Origin: Adineta steineri
Lineage: Eukaryota > Rotifera > Eurotatoria > Adinetida > Adinetidae
Direction of reading: 5' to 3'
Length of the DNA stretch: 64,000 nucleotides
NCBI GenBank assembly: GCA_905250115.1
Contig: CAJNOI010000172.1
Span: 19,573 to 83,572, forward strand
This document shows, piece by piece, positions 45,065 to 54,520 of the stretch. Each line of letters begins with the position of its first letter. The first letter of the stretch is position 1. Made by a program: the position numbers and the translations under genes. Under the pieces are notes generated by a model. The model saw nothing but the letters and a program-made list of their open reading frames with translations. It did no database searches and was not told where the DNA came from.

Positions 45065-45726
45065 TCATCCAGGTATTTTACAAAAATATAAGTAATTTTG
45101 GTAGCAGACCAAAGATTCAATGTTAGTGATTGATAAATTGCTCATATTCTTTGCTTGAGACTAAAATCTCCAAAATATTTGTTTTTATTTGATTACATTA
45201 TCTGTTCTCTTTAAGGATCAGCGTCTAAAGAAGAGTCAACAAATTTTCCAAACAACTTTGTTGACTGTCAAGACATCACAGAACATTTTTATTCATTATT
45301 TATTCTTCAGCTTCAATTTTTTTAGTTTGTTCAATGTCTTTCATGGTAATTCATTACCTTTTTTGTTTTATCTTCAGCTCTGATTTTTCTATTTTATTCA
45401 ATTCTTTTTATGTTAACCCATTATCTTTTTTATTTTATCTTTACCTTTAATTTTCCTAATTTATTCAAAACTTTTTCATGCTAACCCGTTTCTTTTTAGT
45501 ATCAAAATTTCGTATTTCTTTCATTATCTATGCGGTTCAATATCTTATATCTCAAATAAAATATACTTTATATTGCATACGCTTGTCTTCTTTTACCAAT
45601 AGCAACTCAAGAAACTGTAGCGTCTCAAAAGAGATACCTTTTAATTAAACAGCATAGCTATTCAAAGCTTCATAGCTGTTTAAAATATGGCGCCTCCACG
45701 ACAATATCGTAGCTATGTTAAACCTA
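45065..45726. other. Intergenic region
   Basis: Pyrimidine-rich spacer. At about 45626-45666 it contains the TCAAAAGAGATACCTTTTAA / AATTAAACAGCAT block shared with 31081-31125. No gene. Confidence 0.45.
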
Positions 45727-46650
45727 CAGTGGTTTGGTCCGCAATTCAGGGTGAAAACTTATTTTTTTCAGTTTTGGCGCTTTTTATTCGTTCTCATTTT
45801 TTCTAAGCATTAAAAGATATTGATTGTATAATATGTATATAGTCATACAGAGAGATCCACTAGCTACGACTAGCCATAGTTCTGAACACCGTCACTGGTA
45901 TTACACATAAACAATTCTATATTCTCTGTAAAACTGTCTCTTTTCTTATCTTGATTTTTACTAATCACTCCTAAGGAATTTTTGCAGCTTCGTCTGTCTG
46001 TTGTACCCTTTCACAGGCTAGCTATCACTGACCAATAGCGTTCCACTTAATCTCTCTTATCTACTTATTTATAAAAAAAATGGACATTGATCTAGATAAT
46101 CGTGATAATCTTGATCATAATAGTTTTCGGCCAGGTGCTGATAGGAAACGAAAACAATCAGCAGCATCGATTCAAGTTATGTTAAAGACGTGAACAAGCT
46201 ACACGTAGACAAAGAGCGTCTAGATATAGAGCTAAATTAATATAATAGAATGATGAATTAAAACGGTTACATCAGAGTATTCAATCATCTTATCGTGATA
46301 ATCCAACTGCTCTGTTGGTGATATTTAATATCATGTTATAGTATGTCGATCTAACACAAACAAAAGCTCACTGTGGATGCCATTCTCTATTGTAAATTAG
46401 TTGTTATATTTACAAAATAAATAATTTTTTAAACGGAATAAAACTTATGTCACACTTGATTTTTTTGCATATCTTTAATTTATTTTTGTATAAAGTTAAT
46501 ATGATGATTTATCAATAATATTATGCCATTACATAGACTATACCTTACCTTAACAAACTCCTAAGTATGACCAAAAAATAACGAAAAACTATTGCAGAAG
46601 AAATAATCTAAACACAACTGTTTTACCCTGAATTGCGGACCAAACCACTG
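45727..46650. mobile_element. Tc1/mariner-like transposable element, non-autonomous or decayed
   Basis: TA (45725-45726), then CAGTGGTTTGGTCCGCAATT continuing CAGGGT; the other end reads ACCCTG AATTGCGGACCAAACCACTG then TA (46651-46652). The element is 924 bp with terminal repeats of at least 26 bp identical between ends, and has the TA target duplication of the Tc1/mariner superfamily. An ATG at 46080 opens MDIDLDNRDNLDHNSFRPGA and then a basic stretch (ADRKRKQSAASIQVML). A shift near 46185 is needed to continue into RREQATRRQRASRYRAK. No DDE transposase is visible. Confidence 0.8.
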
Positions 46651-47313
46651 TAGTTTATGAACAATTTTGAAGAATAAAAATAAAAGTCAACAAATAAAAC
46701 TTCTAGAGAGAAGTCTCATTAGATTTATTGAGAGAAAGAGAAGAAAGGAGAAAAAAGATGGATGAATAAGAATAAAAGCTGTCAAAATCGAGAATTGAAT
46801 TGAGAAAATCTTTCTTTTTAAAAAAAAAATAATTTTTACATTTAAATATTAGAACTAAAATAAAATAATTCATTAAAATAAAAATAAAGAAAAGATCAAA
46901 TTAGTTTTATTTTATTAAAAAATCAAAATCGAAGAGAAAAAAGAAATTCGAACTTTCAATTGTTTCATAAATAATTTCTCGTTTATTTAAATAAATTCTT
47001 TTTTCTATCAGATAGGAAACCAGGGTGTGGGTGTGAGTGTTGGTATAGGTGTTGTATTCACCTAGGACTCACAGCCACATCCACACCCTCACCTTCACCC
47101 ACAACCACCCACCCACACTCACACCCTCAAGAATCATTCAAATCACTGAAGAGATCGTTGTCTTTCAAAAATATAAAAGATGCAGAATAAGACGCAAGGT
47201 CTTATTAACTATGAAAATTTATGAGGTAATTTTTGTTTGTTTCTGTTCATAGTAATGAAAACAATTGTTTTTCTTTATTATATTTTTGTGCAGATATGTA
47301 TAAAGGGCTTTTT
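46651..47313. repeat. Intergenic region with double hairpin repeat
   Basis: At about 47021-47130: AGGGTGTGGGTGTGAGTG, a TATAGGTGTTGTATTCACCTA centre, then two C-arms ending CACTCACACCCTCAAG. A similar TAGGTGTTGGTATGGATG/ CCACCTAGAACCC centre occurs at 50480-50552. Confidence 0.65.
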
Positions 47314-50133
47314 TTATTTAAGAAGAGCATGTGTTTGTATGAACTTAATAAGCATCATAGTAATAATTGTTGAACAAATATATTTTGGAGATTTAACTAA
47401 AAATCTTAATTTGTCTTGATAATCTTTGTAGAATTGAGGTATTGGATGTAAGCCTTCTTTGATTTCTTTAAATGGACGGTAATTATTTCCATAGATCCAT
47501 CGAGTTAAACAATAATAAAGACGAATGGGAAGAAATACAAATTGTACTGTATCCGATGACACTTGATAACTAAATTTATCGTATTTAAAATAAATATTTA
47601 AACAAAAACTTGAATCATTCATACAATCCGTTATCAAAAGGGAACTTTTACAAATAATATTTTTTCTCGTAGTTTATCATATCAATTCAAATTCTATAAG
47701 ACTTTAATGAATTTTCATCATATTACGCAATTAAATTAGAAAGTCTCTATGAAGAAAACTTGAGCTGAAAGTGAAAATCTTTTTTCGATTTACTAAAACA
47801 ACAATTGAGATAATAATCCAAAACGAAATTACCTATCAGAAAAAACTGATATTGAAATATTGTTAACAAGTAAATAACCAGTTAGAGTTAATGGAGAATA
47901 ATAACCAATTCGATTATTCAATGTAATATTTGCAATTTTAATTTTTCTATTCAACATAATTAAATAATGTTCACGTGTTACCAATGATGAACGTTTTATT
48001 TTGATTTTATTATCTTGTTGATCAAATATTGGAATATTATGTCGATCTGTAAGACTAACTTCATGTCCATCGATTGTTTTAAATGTATAAAAAAGAGCTT
48101 AAATTATTAAATATTATAAAATCAAATGAAATTTTATTAGTGATACTAACTCGATATATTTGGTTCATTATGCATCATCATAATAACTTCATCTTCAACT
48201 AATGAATTTCCATCTCGACTAATTGACCAAACAGGATCACCCATTCTCAAAGATTCAATTGAACGTGTTTCACCATTTATTAATTGAACTTTATCTTTAC
48301 CATAAAAACATCCATTTGCTAAGAATTAAAACATATTTATTATAAATTTTATTTTCAATTCATGTAATCTTAAGGGTGGTTGTGGATGGATATAAGACGA
48401 GCAAAACACTCATATCCACATCCACACCCTATGATAATCCGTTTCAGTACTAAGAAAATCATCTTTTCTATTTCGTTCTAAGAAAAACTTTCTTTACGCA
48501 CTTGTCGTTGCAGTTGTTGCCGTCGTCGTTGTTGTTGTTGTCTTTGTCGTTGTTGTTGTAGTTGTCGTGGTTGTTGTTGTCGCGGTTGTTGTTGTCGCCG
48601 TGGATGTTGTTGTCGTAGTTGTTGTCGTTGTGGTTGTTGTTGTTCTTGTCGTTGTTGTTGTCGTCGTAGTTGCTGTCGTTGTTGTCGTTGTAGATGTTGT
48701 CGTTGTCGTCGTTGTAGTTGTGGTTGTTGTTGTTGTCGCTAAAAATATCAGTCATTATACAAAATGATTAAATTATATTCGTAGTTTTTTCACTCTTCAA
48801 TACTCCTGGAAGACAGCAATCGATTTTTATGTTTATCTACTTTCTGTAAACATCAGTTACTCTGCTGAAATGCATACATTTTCACAGTCTTATTTTCATT
48901 AACAAAAAAACAGCGCTTGTATCGAATAACATATAAGTGCTATTCATGGAGTAGTTTGTGTATCGAAACTATATAAATAATACAATGTTTCTTTTTTTTC
49001 AGCTAATAAAAAAACTGCTTTGAAAACAAACATGCATCAAATTAAGGCTTCTTTTGAATAAAGCTTGCATTCATCTATTTACATGATTTGTTTCTCATTA
49101 CGATCATAAATTTCACTTACTTGTGACAGTCGTCGGTATTGTAGTTCCATGAGCTATATTCAAAAATTTGATTTAAAAAACTGGATCTATAAGATAGAGA
49201 GCAAGATTACGTACATGATGATAACACGATTGGAATGCCAATCGCTGCAGCCAAAACAATAGTAACAGTAACTACCGAAAAAAACAAGTACCACATGTGA
49301 CGGTATGAAAATTGCCTAGAATGAATAATAACACATTGTCCTATTAACGTTATTCTGTAATAAACACTATGAAAAGCAGTGAATCATGAGAAAAGGATAT
49401 GATTTATTGTTATTATTTACTAATCACTTTGAGGATGTGGATATAATCTTAAGTTCATATCCACACTCACATCCTAGGAAGCCTATTTTGAGGGCGTGAG
49501 TGTGAGAGTAAGTATAGGTAATTTATTCATCTTCTATCTACTCACATTCATCCCTGTTAGCATCTCTGATGAGTCACTCGATGCTAAAACAGAGACTAAG
49601 CTAGTCCTTCAAGTCTAACTGGCTTAGGGCATCTTCTCGGATAGGAAAAGGTGTGGGCTCGAGTCCCACGAAGATCATCTTTTTCTCCATTTCTCTTTCT
49701 TTCGTTGTCCTAATGCGAAGTTAGCAATCCCATGATGTCGACTCAACGCTGGCTCTGTTGAATCAGTGCGAATGGGTTAAATAATAAGAAAAACAACTTT
49801 TTAAAACAAGTTCCTATAATGTGGAGTTATGATACATTAGTTTTACACTTACCAATGAATCTTCTTTGTCAGTTTTGCTTGTTCTAAAGTATTTTTCTGT
49901 GAACACTCATTTCCTGGTAGCACTTTGCTTATTTTATTGAATGTTACATGGTTAGTTGGCTGATAAGTATCATCAGAACCAAATTTTAATGAATTTTTCT
50001 TGGTAGACAGAGGTACTTTTGATGAGGTCTGAACAGAAAACATATTGATCACCTTGGCTAATTCAACCGGTCTGGGATGTAAGCGTTGTACATGAGAATG
50101 AAACGGTAGACTGGTGATGTGAGCTGCTTTCAT
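47314..50133 (-). CDS. Type II membrane protein with Thr-rich stalk and hedgehog-type Hint domain
   Basis: Seven exons: 49853-50133, 49215-49315, 49121-49153, 48502-48738, 48151-48318, 47833-48097 and 47314-47569. All phases close; 446 aa. Residues about 1-100 are a polar cytoplasmic region. About 100-125 is one membrane helix (WYLFFSVVTVTIVLAAAIGI). About 130-217 is almost pure Thr. The rest is a Hint fold. It opens with NGCFYGKDKVQLINGETRSI (nucleophilic Cys), then LRMGDPVWSIS, then SLTDRHNI with the T-x-x-H block. It ends with GYYSPLTLTGYLLVNNISIS as in hedgehog C-terminal domains. Such domains cut themselves off by N-S acyl shift, in hedgehog with sterol attachment. Here the substrate would be a membrane-tethered Thr stalk rather than a signalling domain. 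Donor of exon 4 is GTGCGT, less usual. Self-cleavage is inferred from motifs only. Confidence 0.8.
48372..48432. repeat. Telomere-like hairpin repeat in Hint-gene intron
   Basis: TTAAGGGTGGTTGTGGATGG ... ATATCCACATCCACACCCTA. Within intron 48319-48501. Confidence 0.65.
48502..48738. repeat. Trinucleotide repeat (GTT/GTC on plus strand)
   Basis: About 235 bp of imperfect GTTGTTGTC units, read on the minus strand as ACA/ACG (Thr) codons of the Hint protein's stalk. All three minus-strand frames are open, so splice phase, not frame length, identifies Thr as the coding frame. Confidence 0.75.
49431..49556. repeat. Two adjacent telomere-like hairpin repeats in Hint-gene intron
   Basis: First copy 49431-49476: TTTGAGGATGTGGATAT ... 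ATATCCACACTCACATCCTA. Second copy about 49486-49556: TTTTGAGGGCGTGAGTGTG ... CTACTCACATTCATCCC. Confidence 0.65.
49604..49676 (+). tRNA. tRNA-like sequence (pseudo-tRNA or SINE head)
   Basis: 73 bases fold by eye as a tRNA. The D arm is GTCT/GGGC around a loop with GG. The T arm is GTGGG, loop CTCGAGT, CCCAC. The acceptor pair GTCCTTC/GAAGATC has two mismatches. The anticodon stem TCTTC/GGAAA has one mismatch, and loop position 33 is C rather than U, so an anticodon is not assignable. Probably a degenerate tRNA or tRNA-derived repeat; it lies in intron 1 of the Hint gene. Confidence 0.4.
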
Positions 50134-50397
50134 ACTTTTACCTTATCACTGAAATGAATTAAAATTTGTGTGCGGAATTTATCAACAAATTTTCTTTTCT
50201 TTGTTTGAATTCAATCTGTTCTCCGAAGTATATGACGAACAAAAGAAATGTAATTAAATGTATCACAGAGGTTTGTTTTATACTAATAAAAGAAACTGAA
50301 ACCAAATAGAATACAACAAATCGATTGAGTTTCATCAATGCTTCTTCAATTATTCACATTCTGATTTGAGAGTAGGCGCGACGATGTGATTCTGTCT

Positions 50398-50478
50398 CAG
50401 AGCTGTACAAAATACTCGAGTACGACTTTTGTGGTACTCGTACTCGTATTCGAGAAAACCCGTATTTTCACAACTCTG
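50398..50478. mobile_element. Very short hAT-like MITE
   Basis: CAGAGCTGTACAAAATAC at left; right end inverted reads CAGAGTTGTGAAAATACGGG. The centre has near-palindromic GAGTACG/CGTACTC. CAGAG-type ends are typical of hAT MITEs. I could not find a convincing 8-bp target duplication. Confidence 0.55.
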
Positions 50479-51420
50479 GTGTAGGTATAAGCGAAGGTAT
50501 GAGTTTAGGTGTTGGTATGGATGCTGTATCCACCTAGAACCCACACCCTTTTATGAAAATTTAAATAACTGAGAGTTAAATTACTACGATTACGAAAAGT
50601 TTTCTTTTGTCATGGCATAAAGATTGATGATTGTCAATAAAACGATTAATTTCAAAATTAAATAAATATTCTAGAAGATCTAATACATTTGTTAATTGTT
50701 TACTTGATTGATTTACTTAAGAGTAAAGACAGATTTTTCTTTCTTATGGAATGAATTATGAATACATGTTTCTGTGTAATAAAACGAATATCTATTCCAT
50801 AGATTCCTATCCAATATACATTAATAATCAGAGTAAAACTTATGAAAAAAAAGGAATAACCAAGATAATCTTTTTTGTAAAAAATATCTCGTTGTATGAA
50901 TTAGAAGATTCTAATGTGTTTTTCTTAATATTTTTCTATAAACATTCTTCTCATTTCAATTTATTTGTTTTTAATTAAATATTATTATCAATTCTCGATA
51001 ATTATTTATCACAAAATTAATTTATTCAATATACATAAAAGATCAGATGAATTATAAAAGAATTCCTCAAATATATTCAATACAGGTTTACGAAAACTAT
51101 TAACAACATTTTCTTTGCCTCTTTTCTATTAAAGAAAGAATAATAATAATCAACTTTCTCATCTTGAGGGTGTGGGTGTGGATCAGATAAGTAATGCACA
51201 CTCGCATAAAGCAAACACCCTAGATTTGGTTGTGATTCATTGTGAGCAAATATAAATATTTTATATACACTACCATTTTGTTCATTTATAATAAAGAAGA
51301 AATTTTATTTTTCTGTTCGTTGCATACGTTACATGATTCACTGTCCTTAGCGATGTCATGTGTGATTGTGCAATTACATGTTATTGCACCATCGTCATGT
51401 AATTTTCGTACTATACAAAA

Positions 51421-51430
51421 CTATATAAAC
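51421..51430 (+). promoter_or_regulatory. TATA box of the 51526 gene
   Basis: CTATATAAAC lies about 100 bases upstream of the ATG at 51526, a plausible core promoter spacing with a short 5' leader. Confidence 0.4.
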
Positions 51431-51525
51431 TGCTGTTTCATTTCACAAATGTTATACAATATATCAACCTTTTAAAACCGTTCTTTGTGAGGTTCTACAT
51501 ATTATAATTCATTCATAATCAGATA

Positions 51526-52473
51526 ATGGTAGCTGTTACTCGTGCTGCGTTAGCTCGTCAACTGCAATCAACAAAGACAACTCGTGCAGTTGTATCACGT
51601 GTTGTAAGAAAAAAGTCGCCAAAACAGAAGAAAAGAATAGTTAAACAACGTGTAACAACAACATCTATCACTTCAGCACCATTGCAACCATATAATGACG
51701 TCGCAGGCAAAAGTAATATTACGAATGCCATTGGATACGATCATTTCGGTAACCCTACAGGAAGAGAATATGATTTGGGTCGAGATGGAGCATTTATGGG
51801 ATTTAATATTTTGATTGCACAATTCTATTGGGATTTTCAATTTAATGACACAGCAATGCAAGTACCGATAGATGAGTTAAAGAAGAAAGGTTTCCAAGTG
51901 AAACATATTAAAACTGAGGATGAATGTATAACAGAACTTGCTTCGAATCGTTATCAAATCGCATGGATTATCAGCACTAGTCATATTCAGAATCCGAAAT
52001 TTATTTCATCTTTAACAGCTTTTCATTCGGGTGGTGGTGCAATTTTTTTATTTGCTGATAATGTACCATATGTATGTCATGCATCTGAATTTCTTAAAAC
52101 AAAATTTGATATTACTGTCGATGGAAGTTATTATGGCGGACAAACAATGACATACAAAGAAGATGGTCATCAGGAAAAAGGAAATTTCGGTCAACATGAA
52201 ATTTTTACTGGTATCACAAGTTTATTCGAAGGTATCACTATATGTCATCCAGTATATTCAACAACAGCAAGTCGCGAGATATTCATCCCAATAGCAACTG
52301 CTAGTGACGGTAATACTAGTATTGCAACGTATGATCCACCTTCGACATCAACAGAAGGACGATTATGTTTAGATTGTGGCTTTACAAAATTGTATATTAA
52401 TTGGGACTCAGCAGGTGCAGCTCGTTATATCGTTAACGCCACTTGTTGGCTTTTAGGAATTGGTAAACATTAG
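51526..52473 (+). CDS. GATase1-like / IFT52-like Rossmann protein with basic N-terminus
   Basis: Single exon, 315 aa. Residues 1-48 are Arg/Lys/Thr-rich (RKKSPKQKKRIVKQR), a likely nuclear or nucleic-acid contact tail. From residue about 90 an alpha/beta fold is visible: FNILIAQFYWDFQF, then VKHIKTEDECITELA, then IAWIISTSH, then GGGAIFLFADNVPYV. The latter resembles the nucleophile-elbow strand of class I glutamine amidotransferase-like folds, but no clear Cys-His-Glu triad is seen. FGQHEIFTGITSLFEGITI resembles the corresponding segment of ThuA/IFT52-type proteins. GRLCLDCGFTKLYINWDSAG ends the domain. Enzymatic activity is doubtful; function unknown. It appears intact, with a TATA box upstream. 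Confidence 0.6.
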   Translation: MVAVTRAALARQLQSTKTTRAVVSRVVRKKSPKQKKRIVKQRVTTTSITSAPLQPYNDVAGKSNITNAIGYDHFGNPTGREYDLGRDGAFMGFNILIAQFYWDFQFNDTAMQVPIDELKKKGFQVKHIKTEDECITELASNRYQIAWIISTSHIQNPKFISSLTAFHSGGGAIFLFADNVPYVCHASEFLKTKFDITVDGSYYGGQTMTYKEDGHQEKGNFGQHEIFTGITSLFEGITICHPVYSTTASREIFIPIATASDGNTSIATYDPPSTSTEGRLCLDCGFTKLYINWDSAGAARYIVNATCWLLGIGKH

Positions 52474-54177
52474 AAATAGAACAAATAGAGATAATAAAAT
52501 ATAAACTTTTTTTTTTATAAACATTCTTTAAACAAAACAGAATTATCAGGATTACTATATTTGATGAAAAAAATACCTCATATATTTCTAAGGATGTGGG
52601 TGTAGAAATATCTGCAATAGAACACATCCATCTTTGAATAACAGAATATTGTCTCATGAATATCACTTTGCCAATAAACGGTTGATTTTCAAATATAATT
52701 AAAGACTTTTTGTTAATAATAAATCATGAATAAGAATAATAAATGAGTATTTTGTCTGGGGGTGTGGGATTGGGTAAAGGGAATTACGACACTCACACCC
52801 ACATCCTCAAGATATTGTATGCTGCAGTAAAATAAGAGTGTAGGTCTGTGTGAGAGTCTGAATGAGTTAGGGTATGGTTACGAATGTGGATGCATCTTCT
52901 CTTGATCATCGTCCAGATTCACACCCACACCCACACTCTCAGGAAAAAGAAGTGAGAGAGAACAGTTTCCCGAAGTAAAATGAATACTGATATATAAATT
53001 GGTGTGAGTTAAGAAAAAAAATAATGTTCTCCTCCGTTAAAATATATCCTGTCCTGATATATGAATTCATGAGAGTTAAGGAAAAAAGTGAGAAAGAATG
53101 CCTTCATTAAATAGAATGAATATTGACATATAAAATGATGTATGCTAGAAAATAAAGAAATAAACAATGTCTTTCTCCGTTAGAATTCATCCTGTTCTGA
53201 CATACGAAGTCTTGAAAGTTAAGAAAGAAATTGAGAGAAAATGCTTGTCTTAAATAAAATTAATACTGATGTATAAAGTGATGTATGATTAAAAAAAATA
53301 TCCTTGTCAGTGAGGCAAAAACGGAGAAAGCAAATACTTTCTCATATTTTCTTACGTACATGTTCGTATATTATCTTAAAGGCTTCTATATTGAGCGTCG
53401 TTTTCTTTGATTCTTATGACATTTTCTGTTTTCGTTTGTGCTTTCGAATGATCATTAATTATAATGATGTATTTACATTGTTATCATATAAACGGAGCGT
53501 GTTTTCTTTTTTTTTAATAGAAAAATCTTTTGTTTCAGATAGTTTTTATGTAATATTGAAGTAATTATAGTGTATAAGAGAAAAATTCTATGTAGTGAAA
53601 GTCTTTTTGTTCTATCTTTTTTTGAAATCTTTTGGATTTAATTTCATAACGTTGCAAAATTTTGACGAAGGTTTGCGAATTGATAGAAACAACGGAATAA
53701 ATGTTTATAATGTAATTTATTACCAAAAGAAAAACAAACTCGTTTTTTGTCTTCATTTTGTGGGTGTGGGTGGGTGCGAGCGTAACCTTTAATTGGAATC
53801 CACCCATACACTTATAATCACTTCCAAAACATCAGGTTTAGTATTGAAACAATTGAAAAGAAAGGTGAGAAAAAAATCTCTTGTTGCTTTTATTTTGTTT
53901 TTGTGAAACACGATCTGAAAGAGAGTGCTGACGTGTTTCATAAGGACAGAGATTTGGGCACATTCCGCCCCGCAGATCGTGACAGAAATAGATAAAGAAA
54001 CCGGTATCATTATGTGTAGATTACTAGCAAGTGTTCAACTGTGTGAAATATTTTTCTCGATTTCTCACGTAATGTATTAGCATTTATTAAGTATGAGAGA
54101 GATACATCAAATCGAGTACAACAAGTTTATTTATATTTTCAAGAAAAACAAACAAATAATTACAGGTAACAATATCC
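52474..54177. repeat. Intergenic region with four hairpin repeats
   Basis: Family copies at about 52586-52637, 52757-52813 (GGGGGTGTGGGATTGGG ... CTCACACCCACATCCTCAAG), 52833-52944 (ending ATTCACACCCACACCCACAC) and 53757-53812 (TGTGGGTGTGGGTGGG ... CCACCCATACAC). A tandem repeat at 52957-53310 is listed separately. No gene recognised. Confidence 0.6.
52957..53310. repeat. Tandem repeat, about 136-143-bp unit, 2.5 copies
   Basis: GAATACTGATATATAAA at 52982, GAATATTGACATATAAA at 53118 and TAATACTGATGTATAAA at 53261 mark successive units. The shared inner block is CTCCGTTAGAATTCATCCTG-like. Units differ by about 15-20 percent by eye. Confidence 0.7.
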
Positions 54178-54520
54178 TACAAAAGTACATTTTATGTTTA
54201 GTTTTGATGCAGCCACTTTTAACCACGCAGATGTTTCTTGACAAAAAGCATACGAAGAATCAATTTCGAGATCTTTTAATTTTGGTATATGATTTATTAT
54301 GAATAAAAGCACGTCGATTTGTTCAATACAACATTGCAGTTCTTCAATATTTAACAATATCTAATTTTTTAATCAGTTGATTGAAATATTGACATAGTTC
54401 ATTATTAATAACAAATAATATTAAAGTAAATTTTTGTGCTTTTTTCAATATTTGTAGTAATATAGCTCATGATATAATATAACATGTATTTTTAATATCC
54501 AAATGTTTGAAATTAGATAA
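54178..54520 (-). pseudogene. F-box gene remnant (3' part), paralogue of 13749-15359
   Basis: Minus-strand reading gives LSNFKHLDIKN, a stop, ILLQILKKAQKF, NNELCQYFNQLIKKLDI, then after a frame change LNIEELQCCIEQIDVLLFII and LNIKCTFV. The same blocks occur in the same order in the intact gene (LSNLKHLDI, LLNILKKARKL, NDELCQYLNEMIR, NIEQLQCAIG, LNINCTFV). Internal stops, a deletion of about 20 residues and loss of the terminal stop show it is dead. The F-box itself is absent. Confidence 0.8.

Larger units (their letters stand above)
50134..51525. other. Intergenic region with MITE and hairpin repeats
   Basis: Contains a hAT-like short MITE (50398-50478), hairpin-family copies at about 50480-50552 and 51167-51226 (CTTGAGGGTGTGGGTGTGG ... 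AAACACCCTAG), and the promoter of the gene at 51526. No gene recognised. Confidence 0.55.

Noticed and set aside
48468-48767. Asn/Asp-rich minus frame and Val-rich plus frame of about 70-95 codons
   Set aside because: Products of the GTT/GTC trinucleotide repeat. Splice phases on both sides select the Thr frame of the Hint-domain gene instead.
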